Made by a program: the position numbers and the translations under genes | Shown here: one piece after another, positions 33,366 through 42,960 of the stretch | Numbering within the stretch: position 1 is the first letter of the stretch | How the letters are laid out: each line of letters begins with the position of its first letter | Notes under the pieces: model-generated | What the model saw: the letters and a program-made list of their open reading frames with translations, nothing else | What the model was told of the DNA's origin: nothing | The model's database searches: none | From: Chryseobacterium soli | GTDB lineage: Bacteria; Bacteroidota; Bacteroidia; Flavobacteriales; Weeksellaceae | NCBI RefSeq assembly: GCF_000737705.1 | Contig: NZ_JPRH01000002.1 | Location: 248,001-312,000, forward strand | DNA length: 64,000 bases | Reading direction: 5' to 3'

Positions 33366-34784
33366 ATGTTCATTAATCTTAATCAAAATAGAAATTTAAA
33401 ACTTTTCAAAATCATTTCTGAGGTAGCCTCGAAAAATAACCAGTCTGCATACATTGTAGGTGGATATGTTCGTGACTTACTGATGAAAAGAAAAGCCTCT
33501 ACTGATATTGATTTTGTTACTGAACAGAGCGGTATTGAACTGGCTCAAAGTGTTGCCAGCGAAATTGACCCGAAGCTGAAAGTATCTGTTTTTAAAACCT
33601 ACGGAACGGCAATGATCAAATACAAAGATCTGGAACTTGAATTTGTAGGAGCAAGAAAAGAAAGCTATACAGAAAACAGCCGCAAGCCAGAAGTAGAAGG
33701 GGGAACGCTGGAAGATGATCAGAAACGAAGAGATTTCACGATCAATGCCATGGCCATCTCTTTAAACAAAGACAATTTTGGAGAACTTATCGATCCTTTT
33801 AACGGAGTAGAAGATCTTCAAAAAGGCATTTTAAGAACGCCTCTGGAACCTGCTCAAACCTATTCTGATGATCCGTTGAGAATGATGCGGGCCATCCGTT
33901 TTGCTTCTACCTTGCAGTTTACCATTGAAGAAAAATCATTATTGGCCATACAGCAGGAAGCAGAAAGAATCAAGATCGTTTCCATGGAACGTGTAATGGT
34001 TGAATTTAATAAAATTATGCTTTCTGAAAAGCCTTCTATCGGTCTAGGACTTATGGAAGAGACCGGACTTTTACAACTGATCATCCCTGAATTAATAGAA
34101 TTAAAAGGAATTGAAGAAGTAGAAGGACAAACCCATAAAGACAATTTCTACCACACCCTGGAGGTGCTCGACAATATTTCAAAAAATACAGAGAACCTTT
34201 GGCTTCGCTGGTCGGCATTGCTTCACGATATCGGGAAAGCGCCTACGAAGAAATTTGTTGAAGGAACAGGCTGGACATTCCACGGCCATGAGTTTCTAGG
34301 TTCCAAGATGACAAAAACCCTCTTCCAGCGATTAAAACTGCCATTAGGACCCGATATGAAGTATGTCCAGAAAATGGTGAAACTTTCCTCCCGTCCTATT
34401 GCTTTAATCACAGATGATGCCTCAGATTCGGCATTAAGAAGGCTGTTGTTTGATGCCGGTGAAGATCTGGAAGATCTTTTCACACTCTGTAAAGCCGATA
34501 TTACCACCAAAAATTCAAGAAAGCAGGAGAGATTCAAGAAAAATTTTGAATATGTTGCGGTTAAGATCAAGGAAGTAGAAGAAAAAGATCAGGTAAGAAA
34601 CTTTCAGCCACCTATTTCAGGAGAAGAGATCATGGAAATGTTTGCTCTTAAACCTGGTCGCGAAATTGGAATTTTAAAAGAAAAAGTAAAAGAAGCCATT
34701 TTGGAAGGTGAAATCCCGAACGAGAAAGAAGCAGCCACAAAATTTGTGATTGCAGAAGCTGAAAAACTGGGATTACAGGTATAA
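33366..34784 (+). CDS. tRNA nucleotidyltransferase (CCA-adding type) with HD domain
   Basis: 472 residues: class II poly(A) polymerase/CCA head (about 1-220) and an HD domain (about 240-400). GGYVRDLLMKRKASTDIDFV (27-46) has the nucleotidyl-transfer Asp pair; RRDFTINAMA and YSDDPLRMMRAIRFA are the family's template and neck motifs; HTLEVLDNI plus LLHDIGKAPTK gives the HD metal site. It adds or repairs the 3' CCA of tRNA. The single enzyme is most likely a full CCA enzyme, but A- or CC-adding forms cannot be separated here. Cytoplasmic, monocistronic, with a strong terminator. Confidence 0.93.
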   Translation: MFINLNQNRNLKLFKIISEVASKNNQSAYIVGGYVRDLLMKRKASTDIDFVTEQSGIELAQSVASEIDPKLKVSVFKTYGTAMIKYKDLELEFVGARKESYTENSRKPEVEGGTLEDDQKRRDFTINAMAISLNKDNFGELIDPFNGVEDLQKGILRTPLEPAQTYSDDPLRMMRAIRFASTLQFTIEEKSLLAIQQEAERIKIVSMERVMVEFNKIMLSEKPSIGLGLMEETGLLQLIIPELIELKGIEEVEGQTHKDNFYHTLEVLDNISKNTENLWLRWSALLHDIGKAPTKKFVEGTGWTFHGHEFLGSKMTKTLFQRLKLPLGPDMKYVQKMVKLSSRPIALITDDASDSALRRLLFDAGEDLEDLFTLCKADITTKNSRKQERFKKNFEYVAVKIKEVEEKDQVRNFQPPISGEEIMEMFALKPGREIGILKEKVKEAILEGEIPNEKEAATKFVIAEAEKLGLQV

Positions 34785-34805
34785 ATAAATTCATAATACA
34801 ACATA

Positions 34806-34840
34806 AAAACGGCCGGATCATTGATCCGGCCGTTTTCTTT
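34806..34840 (+). terminator. Terminator of the tRNA nucleotidyltransferase gene
   Basis: AAAACGGCCGGATC (34806-34819), loop ATT, GATCCGGCCGTTTT (34823-34836), a perfect 14-bp stem followed by CTTTT. Confidence 0.93.
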
Positions 34841-34861
34841 TATATCATTTTATAAAAGAAA

Positions 34862-34890
34862 TCCGGGCGGCTTCGAAGAAGCCACCCGGA
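34862..34890 (-). terminator. Terminator of the beta-propeller lipoprotein gene
   Basis: TCCGGGCGGCTTC (34862-34874) and GAAGCCACCCGGA (34878-34890) pair around a GAA loop with one mismatch; the minus-strand side continues into T-rich sequence. About 57 bp past the lipoprotein stop codon. Confidence 0.85.
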
Positions 34891-34946
34891 CAAAAACACA
34901 AATGATGAAAAAAAATAAAAAATTATATAAACGCCGAAGCGTAGAT

Positions 34947-35999
34947 TTAGTTTTTATAAAAACCGTTTGTTGAAATTCCTGCAGTGAATGTTTTTAACAA
35001 TGCACCTGTATTGGCATTATAAATATTGATCTTACTGTCAGAAGTGAAATTAGTGGTAGAAACGTAAATGTTACTATCGATGACGTCAATCCCATATAAA
35101 GTTCCTGTTGGTGCAGTGAACAGAGGAGTAGTAGGAATAGTTGTAGATCCTAAAGCCATCCTGTAAACTTTGTTGTCGCCAGTTGAAAAATATAGAGTGT
35201 TATTGCTTATTCTTAATTTCTGAGCCTGTGGAATAGCAGTAAGAGTTGTTGTTGTAGCAGTTCCGTCTGCAGTATTGATCTTATAAATATAAGAATTGGT
35301 ATTGTCAGAAGCCAATGCATATGCATTACCATTATAAGAAACCAAATCTCTGATAATTCCGTTACTTGGAAGAGTTACAGTTTTGTCAACTACATTGGTG
35401 GATGGCTTTACAATAGTGATGGTATATCCTGTTGCAACTTCGCCTGGAGCATAGGTGACACCGTCAGTCTGCACTACGATACTTCCGCTGGCCTCTACCA
35501 CTTTTTCAGCTGCTCTGTCAAAACTGATGCTCTTTACAAAAGAATTGTCGCTGTTGTAAACATTCAGTTTATGTACACTCGCATAATCGTTGTTGGTTAC
35601 ATAATATTGAGCTCCGGAAAATGCAATATATCTTGGGTTATCAAGATTACTCGTTACTGTAGAAACCTTTTTAAAGCTGTATCGGTTTACGATTTCAATT
35701 TTATTGGGAATATTGCAAACAAGGTAAGCATAATTTCCACTGAATCCTATCGTTTGAAAAACCTTACCTAGCACTTCATTATTGTTGTTGGATGCATAGA
35801 TTCCGTTATATACATTTCCCCAGTTATTGCTAAGGAAAGAAACCTCAGAAGTCGGGCTTGTGAATCCCCCTTCATTAGAGATAAGAATTCCGTTTTCATA
35901 CGTTATAGCGGTGGCTGCAGTTTCATCATCATTGCTACAGGCAACATTGAAAAAAAGCGCCGAAGCAAATACAAAAGGTAAAATTTTTCTGATATTCAT
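34947..35999 (-). CDS. Beta-propeller surface lipoprotein, B12-locus type (DUF5074-like)
   Basis: 350 residues. Lipoprotein signal with lipobox NVAC (Cys21) followed by SNDDE, typical of Bacteroidetes surface lipoproteins. The body has repeating strands (YLVCNIPNKIEIVNRYSFKK, ITIVKPSTNVVDKTVTLPSN, IYKINTADGTATTTT, IYVSTTNFTSDSKINIYNANT), a seven-bladed YncE-like propeller. It is 11 bp downstream of the BtuB-like receptor gene and under the same cobalamin riboswitch. In other Bacteroidetes, surface lipoproteins encoded with BtuB capture B12 for the receptor; that role is inferred here from context. Confidence 0.85.
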   Translation of the reverse strand: MNIRKILPFVFASALFFNVACSNDDETAATAITYENGILISNEGGFTSPTSEVSFLSNNWGNVYNGIYASNNNNEVLGKVFQTIGFSGNYAYLVCNIPNKIEIVNRYSFKKVSTVTSNLDNPRYIAFSGAQYYVTNNDYASVHKLNVYNSDNSFVKSISFDRAAEKVVEASGSIVVQTDGVTYAPGEVATGYTITIVKPSTNVVDKTVTLPSNGIIRDLVSYNGNAYALASDNTNSYIYKINTADGTATTTTLTAIPQAQKLRISNNTLYFSTGDNKVYRMALGSTTIPTTPLFTAPTGTLYGIDVIDSNIYVSTTNFTSDSKINIYNANTGALLKTFTAGISTNGFYKN

Positions 36000-36010
36000 T
36001 ATAATTTATT

Positions 36011-37843
36011 TTAAAAGTTGATATTTAAATTCACACTGTAATTCCTCTTTGGCAGCGGATAAGAAGCCATGGTGTAATAGATTTCATTAAAAATATTATT
36101 CACCTTGAATCCCACCGTATATTTTTTAAGAAATGTTCCTGAAACCCCTGCATTCATTACAAAATACGGATCCAGTGCATCACTTCTTTTTTCTTCCGTA
36201 TCAGTATATGTAAGTCCGTTGAACATTCCCTGTACATAGATCCTCATAAAGTCATACTGATAATCTACATTTCCAAAAATCTTATGAAGAGGAACATACA
36301 TCAGTTGCTTTTTATTTTCAAGATTGATCGATTTTGAATACGTATATCCTATACTTGATTTCAGGCTTTGTTTCCCGAATTTTCGAGCATATTCTACCTG
36401 CGATTCCAGCCCGTAAGACTCTACCTTATGAGTATTAGAAGGAGCATAATACCCAAATTGGGTCTGCTGCCAGCTAATCAGATCACGAATGTTCATATAA
36501 TAAGGCGTTACGGTAATTTTAAAATCGGACACCATAAAATGATTGCTCAGATCAGCCTGATAGGAAGTTTCGGGTTTCAAATCTTTATTTCCTCCCGGCT
36601 GCCAGTACAGATCATTGAAAGAAGGAAATCTGAAATTCCTTGAAATATTAAGCTCCGTGCTGTACCATGTTGCAGCATTCCATTTTCCTGAAAAAGAAAA
36701 CAGAACCGGAGAACTGATTCCCTCTACAAAATCCTTTTTTAAACCCGCTTCAAAACGCAGATCTGATGCAACAAAATAGCGAAGCAATCCCGCTACGGAA
36801 CCTACATTTCTGCTCACTTTAGAAATTTGGGAAGTTCCCTTACCTTCAGCTTTATTCACCTGGAATTCACCGATGACATTCACATTCCATTTCGGACTCA
36901 GGAAATAATTAAAATCATTTTTTACAATATAATTTTTTCCTATCCCGCCACTTGTGCCGGGTCCATTGATATTGGCAAAATATTGAAAATTCTCTTCTGT
37001 ATAAGCAGCCTTAAATGAATTGCTGAACTTCGACTGATTCCAGTCCCACGAAAGAAGACTTCTGATATTTTGGGTTTCGTATTTTGTTTTGGTTTCACTT
37101 TCAAACAGTACCGGATAATTCTGATTTCCGTTAAAAAATTCAGAAATCCATGAAATCTGATGGTGAGGAGCTATTTTATAAGCACCGGCAATATTAAAAG
37201 TTGTATTAAAATATTTTCCGTTCTGATTGATATAATTTCGCGCCTCTTTCACCTCATAATCATTCTCACTGATAGAATAATTTCCGGAAGCTTTGATACT
37301 TAATTTATCATTGCTGTAAGAACCTTTTATAAAATTATTAAAAGTACCGAATGAAGCCGCTTCAGAAAATAAAGAAGCATGAAAACCTTTATTAAAATCC
37401 AGATTATTGTTAAGATGGATGCTTCCCCCAATAGCACCGCTGCCATAAATGACACTTCCGCCACCTGCTTTTATGTCAAGTTGGTCGTATCCAAACAAAG
37501 GAATATTGTTGACGTCTCCCTGACCCAGAAAATTAGAATTAATACTGATTCCGTTCCAGACAAAAGCCGTTTGTTGGGCAGTAGTTCCCCTAAAAGAAGG
37601 CGAAGAAACAGCACCACGGCCGTTTTCCTTAATATATACCGGAGACTGAAAACGTAAAAGTTCAGAAAGATTAGTGGAATTTTTCTCTGCGTCTTCAAGG
37701 GTAAGGGTGTTCACCTTATGAAAAAGCTTCACTTTATTCATTTGGCTGTCAAAAACATAAATAGTATCTATGCCTTTCTCCTGCCCAGAAAGAAAGCAAC
37801 CATAAGACGACAAAAGCAGTACTAAAGATCTTTTTATATCCAT
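36011..37843 (-). CDS. btuB: TonB-dependent receptor for vitamin B12 (BtuB-like)
   Basis: 610 residues, close to E. coli BtuB size. Signal peptide ending LSGQ; plug domain about 40-150 with LSELLRFQSPVYIKENGRGA, SFRGTTAQQTAFVWNGISIN and GGGSVIYGSGAIGGSIHLNN; then a 22-strand barrel ending in YSVNLNINF with terminal Phe. A TonB box is suggested near the mature N-terminus (DTIYVFD). The cobalamin riboswitch 47 bp upstream and the downstream propeller lipoprotein identify the ligand as a corrinoid. Outer membrane; energised by TonB-ExbB-ExbD encoded elsewhere. Confidence 0.93.
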   Translation of the reverse strand: MDIKRSLVLLLSSYGCFLSGQEKGIDTIYVFDSQMNKVKLFHKVNTLTLEDAEKNSTNLSELLRFQSPVYIKENGRGAVSSPSFRGTTAQQTAFVWNGISINSNFLGQGDVNNIPLFGYDQLDIKAGGGSVIYGSGAIGGSIHLNNNLDFNKGFHASLFSEAASFGTFNNFIKGSYSNDKLSIKASGNYSISENDYEVKEARNYINQNGKYFNTTFNIAGAYKIAPHHQISWISEFFNGNQNYPVLFESETKTKYETQNIRSLLSWDWNQSKFSNSFKAAYTEENFQYFANINGPGTSGGIGKNYIVKNDFNYFLSPKWNVNVIGEFQVNKAEGKGTSQISKVSRNVGSVAGLLRYFVASDLRFEAGLKKDFVEGISSPVLFSFSGKWNAATWYSTELNISRNFRFPSFNDLYWQPGGNKDLKPETSYQADLSNHFMVSDFKITVTPYYMNIRDLISWQQTQFGYYAPSNTHKVESYGLESQVEYARKFGKQSLKSSIGYTYSKSINLENKKQLMYVPLHKIFGNVDYQYDFMRIYVQGMFNGLTYTDTEEKRSDALDPYFVMNAGVSGTFLKKYTVGFKVNNIFNEIYYTMASYPLPKRNYSVNLNINF

Positions 37844-37890
37844 ACTATTTTACTTTTCCTCCGAAAGCAATATATTTTTTGATTATAATT

Positions 37891-38036
37891 CTGGCAGGTC
37901 TCCTGACTTTCGCTTTCTACACCTTCCCGTATGTACAGTGGTTCTTCGTAGAATTTCTTATTGCGATTTACAGTTGCGGGGACAGTTTGGGGCTTACACC
38001 CAATTCCCTATTAATTCCAAATATGCTGGAAACCAA
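37891..38036 (-). promoter_or_regulatory. Cobalamin riboswitch
   Basis: Read on the minus strand it begins TTGGTTTCC and contains GGAATTAATAGGGAATTGGG, CCCCGCAACTGTAA, CCACTG with GGGAAGG, and the B12-box-like AGTCAGGAGACCTGCC (37908-37893), in the order and spacing of the adenosylcobalamin riboswitch. It ends 47 bp before the BtuB-like start. High B12 should switch the receptor-lipoprotein operon off. Confidence 0.95.
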
Positions 38037-38167
38037 AATTTTTGTAAAGATAAGTTTTTAAACGTATTAAACAAAAAGGCAATGCTGAACCGTAAATTTT
38101 CAGTGCTGCAGCTATGTTTTACCTCCATTTAAAAAGATAGTAGAGGCAAAACAATGGCTGTTTTGCC

Positions 38168-38650
38168 TTACAGAAACGTTGCATCAAAATAGAATGGCAA
38201 AAGATCCTTAATAGAATGTACTTTTACCACCTCCTCATTCATGCTTGAAAAATAGAGGTCAATATTTTCGTTCTGCTTCGTTTCATATTCCATTAAACTC
38301 TGGCGGCATGCACCACATGGCGGGATGGGAGGATTTTTCTCATGAAACTCCTTAGGACCGCCCACAACGAAAATCTTTTTGATCTTCACCGTAGGAAAAT
38401 TGGCTCCTATCCAAAAGAGCGCTGTTCTTTCAGCACAAAGCCCGGATGGAAAAGCGGCATTCTCCTGATTGTTTCCGGAAAATATTTCTCCGTTTTCCAG
38501 CAGGACAGCACATCCTACAAAAAACTGAGAATAAGGTGCATAAGCGTTTTCACGGGCCTGTTTTGCTGTTTCGAATAATTTTTTCTCGATATCATTCAGT
38601 TCACTGCTATTTTTAAAATATTCGTAACCGATCTGTATGTCTTTTTTCAT
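38168..38650 (-). CDS. cdd: Cytidine deaminase
   Basis: 160 residues. Zinc ligands C72, C112 and C115 with catalytic E74: GLCAERTALFW (70-80) and PPCGACRQSLMEY (110-122). NAYAPYSQFFVGCAVLLENG binds the pyrimidine. This is the tetrameric Cys-Cys-Cys type, which hydrolyses cytidine or deoxycytidine to uridine or deoxyuridine in salvage. Slightly longer than the B. subtilis enzyme by an N-terminal extension. Cytoplasmic. It is divergent from the old-yellow-enzyme gene with 103 bp between starts. Confidence 0.95.
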   Translation of the reverse strand: MKKDIQIGYEYFKNSSELNDIEKKLFETAKQARENAYAPYSQFFVGCAVLLENGEIFSGNNQENAAFPSGLCAERTALFWIGANFPTVKIKKIFVVGGPKEFHEKNPPIPPCGACRQSLMEYETKQNENIDLYFSSMNEEVVKVHSIKDLLPFYFDATFL

Positions 38651-38753
38651 ATATTGTAGGCCTAAAAAAGGGGGATAAAATTAGCTCTTTTTACTCAGGT
38701 GGGCAATATTATTTTATTCTTCCGGTATCTCCATTAAATTTCAAAATAATAAT

Positions 38754-39806
38754 ATGTTATATACGCCAATAAAATTCAGAAATGTAGAGCTTAAAAACAG
38801 ATGGGTAATGTCTCCCATGTGTATGTATTCCTGCGAAAATGGTATAGCCAATGATTTTCATTTTGTACACTACGGAAGCCGGTCGCAGGGCGGTACAGGT
38901 TTAATTATGGTGGAAGCTACTGGCGTAGAACCACGCGGAAGAATTACCAACCATTGCATGGGAATCTGGAATGATAAGCAGGCAGAAAAACTGCAGAGAA
39001 TTGTAGAATTTGTCCATAACAGATCAGAAAGCAAAATTGGAATTCAGATTGCTCACGCGGGCAGAAAAGGATCAACGTGGAATAATCTTCAGATCCCTAT
39101 TGAAGAAGGTTGGGAAACTATTGCGCCAAGCCCGATTCCTTACCATCCTACAGAAAGAATTCCGCACGTGTTGAGCGTTGAAGAAATCAAAGAATTAGTT
39201 CAGAATTTTAAAGATGCCGCAAAAAGAGCTGTACAAGCTGGTTTTGATGTCATTGAAATTCATGGAGCTCATGGCTATTTGGTTCATCAGTTTTTATCAC
39301 CTCTTTCCAATGTAAGAACGGACGAGTATGGCGGAAGTTTTGAAAACAGGATTCGGTTTTTACTTGAAATCGTGGATACAGTGAATGAAGAGCTTAGTGA
39401 AAACACTGCATTATTTGTAAGGATTTCCGGAACGGAGTATGCTGAAAATGGCTGGGATGTTCAGGATAGTGTCAAATTAGCTGAAATACTGAAAAATCAC
39501 GCTGTGGATTTAGTAGACGTTTCAAGTGGCGGAAATATTCATGGTGCTAAAATTCCTGTTTTTGAAGGCTACCAGGTTCCTTTTTCATCTCAGGTAAAAA
39601 ATAATGGCGGGGTAAAAACCGGAGCGGTAGGATTAATTACAAATGCTGAGCAGGCAGAAGAGATCCTTCAAAAAGGAGAGGCGGACCTTATATTTGTAGC
39701 AAGAGAAATCTTGAGAAATCCTTATATTGCGGTACAGGGCTCTTTTGAAATGAAAGCAGAATGCTTTTTTCCATACCAATATTTAAGAGCGAAAATTTCT
39801 TCATAA
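38754..39806 (+). CDS. Old yellow enzyme family NADH:flavin oxidoreductase (YqjM/NamA-like)
   Basis: 350 residues, single TIM-barrel OYE domain. Features: MSPMCMYSCENG with the cysteine typical of YqjM-like OYEs, QIAHAGRKGST, EIHGAHGYLVHQFLSPLSN with the substrate-binding His region, RTDEYGGSFENR, and the FMN phosphate site near FVAREILRNPY. It reduces activated C=C bonds (enones, nitro compounds) using NAD(P)H and FMN; the natural substrate is unknown. Cytoplasmic. It is followed 23 bp later by a DUF2752 gene. Confidence 0.92.
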   Translation: MLYTPIKFRNVELKNRWVMSPMCMYSCENGIANDFHFVHYGSRSQGGTGLIMVEATGVEPRGRITNHCMGIWNDKQAEKLQRIVEFVHNRSESKIGIQIAHAGRKGSTWNNLQIPIEEGWETIAPSPIPYHPTERIPHVLSVEEIKELVQNFKDAAKRAVQAGFDVIEIHGAHGYLVHQFLSPLSNVRTDEYGGSFENRIRFLLEIVDTVNEELSENTALFVRISGTEYAENGWDVQDSVKLAEILKNHAVDLVDVSSGGNIHGAKIPVFEGYQVPFSSQVKNNGGVKTGAVGLITNAEQAEEILQKGEADLIFVAREILRNPYIAVQGSFEMKAECFFPYQYLRAKISS

Positions 39807-39829
39807 ATTCACATTGAACGAACAGAAAA

Positions 39830-40123
39830 ATGAAAATTGAAGACTTCATGCTGACCTGTCCCAGCAAAAAATTCCTGGGAATAGAATGCTTTGGATGTGG
39901 CGCTCAGAGAGCTATAGTCATGGTATTTGAAGGGCGGTTTTCTGAAGCGTTTCATTTGTTCCCTGCAGTTTATACCCTGTTGATTTTTTGGGGAATGGTT
40001 GGAGTAAGCTTCATTGACAAAAAAAGAAAGTACGGAAATACGTTACTGCTGGCTGCTGTCATCAATGTCATCATTATGATTATATCCTATTATTACAAAT
40101 ATTTCCATCTGGGAAGCTATTAA
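39830..40123 (+). CDS. DUF2752 membrane protein
   Basis: 97 residues. LTCPSKKFLGIECFGCGAQRA (8-28) is the DUF2752 signature with paired cysteines (C10, C20, C23). Two membrane segments follow at about 42-58 and 68-86. The function of the family is not known; members often sit next to membrane-protein genes. It is 23 bp after the OYE gene and followed by a terminator. Confidence 0.88.
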   Translation: MKIEDFMLTCPSKKFLGIECFGCGAQRAIVMVFEGRFSEAFHLFPAVYTLLIFWGMVGVSFIDKKRKYGNTLLLAAVINVIIMIISYYYKYFHLGSY

Positions 40124-40141
40124 AATGATATTACAAATACT

Positions 40142-40167
40142 AAAAACCGCTTCTGGCGGTTTTTTTA
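40142..40167 (+). terminator. Terminator after the DUF2752 gene
   Basis: AACCGC and GCGGTT pair around TTCTG, followed by a run of T (ttttttt). 20 bp past the DUF2752 stop. Confidence 0.85.
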
Positions 40168-40463
40168 GCTTAGAAAATTAAAATCTTGTTGATTATAAAG
40201 GTCATCAATTTTGTATTGGAAACATAACTGAAAAAATGGCGTAAATTTTTTTGATATACTAATTTAATGTTAAAAAATAACTTTCAAGTCTTAAATAAGG
40301 TTTATATTTTTTAACATTATATCAAGTATTGATGAAGAAAGTCGTAGAATTACTACAAAATATAAAATAATCGATAAAAAATTTTTATAATACACCCTGA
40401 AAGCTATCTTTGCTATACCAATCTTATGAATACTATAATCTTTAATGATTAAAATTTACCAAT
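40168..40463 (+). promoter_or_regulatory. Upstream region of the T6SS island
   Basis: About 300 bp, very AT-rich, with no open frame. TATCTTTG at 40405-40412 matches the -7 box, 52 bp before the hcp ATG; the -33 position is TTT rather than TTG. This is the likely promoter of the Hcp gene. No other motif was recognised. Confidence 0.5.
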
Positions 40464-40868
40464 ATGGCAGCAAACTCAAGAGGAATCTTAAAATTCAATG
40501 GAGGCGAGGGTCAAAAGCTATTAAAGCTTAACTACAGCGTATCAAGATCTACAGACGTATCAGGACGTGTAGCATCAGACCCATCTAACGCGATTATAAA
40601 ATTAACAGTCGAGGCAACGGAAAAATCGGATATTCTGGAAAGTTTACTGAACGGAAAATACAAACCGACAAGCGGAGAAGTCACTTTCAATAAATCTCAT
40701 GAAGAAGGAACATTGATTACTTTAAACTGGGAAAACGGATACGTTATTCAGCATGAAGTAGACTTTGACGCAGTAGACAGCAACAGCATGCTGATCAGTT
40801 TTGTGATCAGTGCCGAAGAAATCAACTACGGAAACTCTGCTTACAAAGGACTTTGGCCATCCAGCTAA
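40464..40868 (+). CDS. tssD: Type VI secretion tube protein TssD (Hcp), Bacteroidetes type
   Basis: 134 residues. Small beta-barrel protein: GILKFNGGEGQKLLKLNYSVSRSTD, SNAIIKLTVEATEKSDILESLL, then GEVTFNK and a strand-rich C-terminus with FDAVDSNSMLISFVISAEEI; this is the TssD pattern of Bacteroidetes T6SS-iii. Hcp hexamers stack to form the tube and can carry effectors. It has its own terminator, so it may be expressed at a higher level than the downstream VgrG unit. No structural T6SS genes (TssB, TssC, TssK and so on) are in the window. Confidence 0.92.
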   Translation: MAANSRGILKFNGGEGQKLLKLNYSVSRSTDVSGRVASDPSNAIIKLTVEATEKSDILESLLNGKYKPTSGEVTFNKSHEEGTLITLNWENGYVIQHEVDFDAVDSNSMLISFVISAEEINYGNSAYKGLWPSS

Positions 40869-40892
40869 GTTCACAGGAGTAGCAATATCAAA

Positions 40893-40922
40893 AAAGACTG
40901 TCCTTTAAGACGGTCTTTTTTT
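40893..40922 (+). terminator. Terminator of hcp/tssD
   Basis: AAAGACTGTC (40893-40902) pairs with GACGGTCTTT (40909-40918), one T-G pair, followed by T residues. Confidence 0.88.
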
Positions 40923-41027
40923 ACCTGTTATGAAAGTGCACTTTCTGGAGGGGAATTTTGTTTCATATCCATAAATTCCCATATGATTGAATAATTTTTA
41001 TAATTTTAATAAAATCACTTACAAATT

Positions 41028-42959
41028 ATGTCTACCACACCTGAAAACTCAAGGGGTGCGTCATTCCGTCCCGCACAAAATGCAGACGGAGTATCCGAGA
41101 ATCATCATATAGGGATCAACCGTTTGGTCAAGCTTTCTCTCGTTATAGAAGGAAAAATGATCAAATACTATAAGCATTTTAAACTCACACAAAGCGCACA
41201 GCGCCATCATGAGTTTGTTCTTACCCTGGCACACGATACTCTTGGAGACCGACAGACCCACGCACTGGAAGAAGCCAATAAATTCCTTGGAAAACGTCTG
41301 ACAGCGGTGATTTCATATAAGGATATCGATAACAGCCCGGAAAGAACTTTTGTGGGAGTGATCACCGGAGTAGGATTCAGCCAGGAGAAAATGAGCCTGG
41401 GGAATATCATACTTTCCGGATACAGTCCAACGATCCTGTTGGATGGAGCGCCTCATATCCAAAGTTTTGGCGGAGTACAGCCTGTGAATGTCGGAATTAT
41501 TGCCGAAGAAGTGATTAAACAGGGCATCGATAAAAGCCGTTTTGACATAAGGGTCGATGCAAATAATTTTTCCCAGATCATCTACAGCAGCCAATATAAC
41601 GAGACCCATTATAATTACCTGGCAAGAATGGCTGAAGCGTACGGCGAGCAGTTTTATTATGACGGAGAAGTCCTGCATTTCGGGAAACTTCCTCCTCAGA
41701 ATAAAGCGATCACGCTAACGTATGGAAGCAGCGCCAATGATATTAGAGTAGAACTGAAAGCCGTGCATACGAAACCGCAGTTTTATGGATATAATAGCAG
41801 TAAGAACGAAAAACTGACATCAGGCGCAACTCCTATTCAGCATGTAAGCGATCTCGCAAAGACGGCTTATAATCATAATGAGAGCATTTATAAAACACCC
41901 GCTCTTCAGATGGCTCCGATCAAAGCATCGACTCATCTTGATGTAGAATATTCACAAAAAAGTGCTTCAGGTAGTGAAGCCGTAAATGTTTTTTCTTTAT
42001 CAGGAAATACCACTGTTCCTTTTTTACATCCCGGCTGTGCTGTGGATGTTCAGATGCGTAAAACCGATACGAATGAAACATCCTATTTTACCAGAATCAT
42101 GATCACGGAAACGGTTCACGAAATAGATACGATAGGCCATTACCATGGAAGTTTTGCAGGAATAGCAGCCGATACAGGCTTCCTTCCCAAGCCGGATTAT
42201 AAAACGCCTATAGCAGAACCACAACTGGCTACCGTCATTTCAAATACCGATCCTGAAAACCAGGGAAGAGTACAGGTGAGATTTGACTGGCAGACGAATG
42301 ATACGACTCATTTTATACGCATGATGAGTCCGGACGCGGGAGGTACAGACCAAATTACCCAAAACAGAGGATATGTTGCCATTCCTGAAGTAGGAGATCA
42401 GGTGATGGTTAATTTTGTACATAATCATCCCGACAGACCTTTTGTAATGGGTGGAATGTTCCACGGTGAGGCTGGCCTTGGCGGTGGAATCAACAATCAT
42501 CTGAAATCCATCCAGACCAGAAGCGGAATCAGAATTCTGATGAATGATGAAGAAGGAAGTGTGAAGATTGTGGATCCAAGCGGAAATATCTACTTCATGG
42601 ACGGTAAAGGAAATATCAGCATGAACGCTCCTAAAAACTTTACGTTGAATGCCGGAGAAAATATCAATATCACGGCTGGAAAAGAAATTTCAGTAAGTGC
42701 GGGAGAAAGCATCACGAGTTCTGCCAATGAAAATATTATTTCCACAGCAGGAAAAGATATTGTACAGACTGCGACGGGTGACATTCGGGAATCTTCGGAC
42801 ACCAGAACAGAAATGGTAGATAAAGAATTCAAAAGACAGTCGGAAACGTCTAATGAAATAGCCGGAGAAATATCAATGTTCAGCGAGATGGAAAATATGA
42901 CGATGCAGAGTGGAAAGATTGTGGAATTCAACAGTGCTGAAAAATCAAAACTTTTCTGA
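41028..42959 (+). CDS. vgrG: Type VI secretion spike protein VgrG (TssI)
   Basis: 643 residues. N-terminal gp27-like region (about 30-390) with MAEAYGEQFYYDGEVLHFG typical of the hub, then the phage-baseplate-V gp5/OB domain (about 400-480, starting ATVISNTDPENQGRVQVRFD and containing HNHPDRPFVMGGMFHG), then a beta-helical needle with repeated N-I-x-x-x-A-G-K-x-I units (about 530-590). No extra C-terminal effector domain is present. It punctures the target cell with its tip. A cap is probably provided by the PAAR-like DUF4280 protein encoded downstream. Its stop is one base before the small 56-residue gene. Confidence 0.92.
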   Translation: MSTTPENSRGASFRPAQNADGVSENHHIGINRLVKLSLVIEGKMIKYYKHFKLTQSAQRHHEFVLTLAHDTLGDRQTHALEEANKFLGKRLTAVISYKDIDNSPERTFVGVITGVGFSQEKMSLGNIILSGYSPTILLDGAPHIQSFGGVQPVNVGIIAEEVIKQGIDKSRFDIRVDANNFSQIIYSSQYNETHYNYLARMAEAYGEQFYYDGEVLHFGKLPPQNKAITLTYGSSANDIRVELKAVHTKPQFYGYNSSKNEKLTSGATPIQHVSDLAKTAYNHNESIYKTPALQMAPIKASTHLDVEYSQKSASGSEAVNVFSLSGNTTVPFLHPGCAVDVQMRKTDTNETSYFTRIMITETVHEIDTIGHYHGSFAGIAADTGFLPKPDYKTPIAEPQLATVISNTDPENQGRVQVRFDWQTNDTTHFIRMMSPDAGGTDQITQNRGYVAIPEVGDQVMVNFVHNHPDRPFVMGGMFHGEAGLGGGINNHLKSIQTRSGIRILMNDEEGSVKIVDPSGNIYFMDGKGNISMNAPKNFTLNAGENINITAGKEISVSAGESITSSANENIISTAGKDIVQTATGDIRESSDTRTEMVDKEFKRQSETSNEIAGEISMFSEMENMTMQSGKIVEFNSAEKSKLF

Positions 42960-42960
42960 T

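Noticed and set aside
34806..34836. Operator for a regulator
   Set aside because: The perfect stem is followed by T residues and lies right after a stop codon, so it is a terminator.
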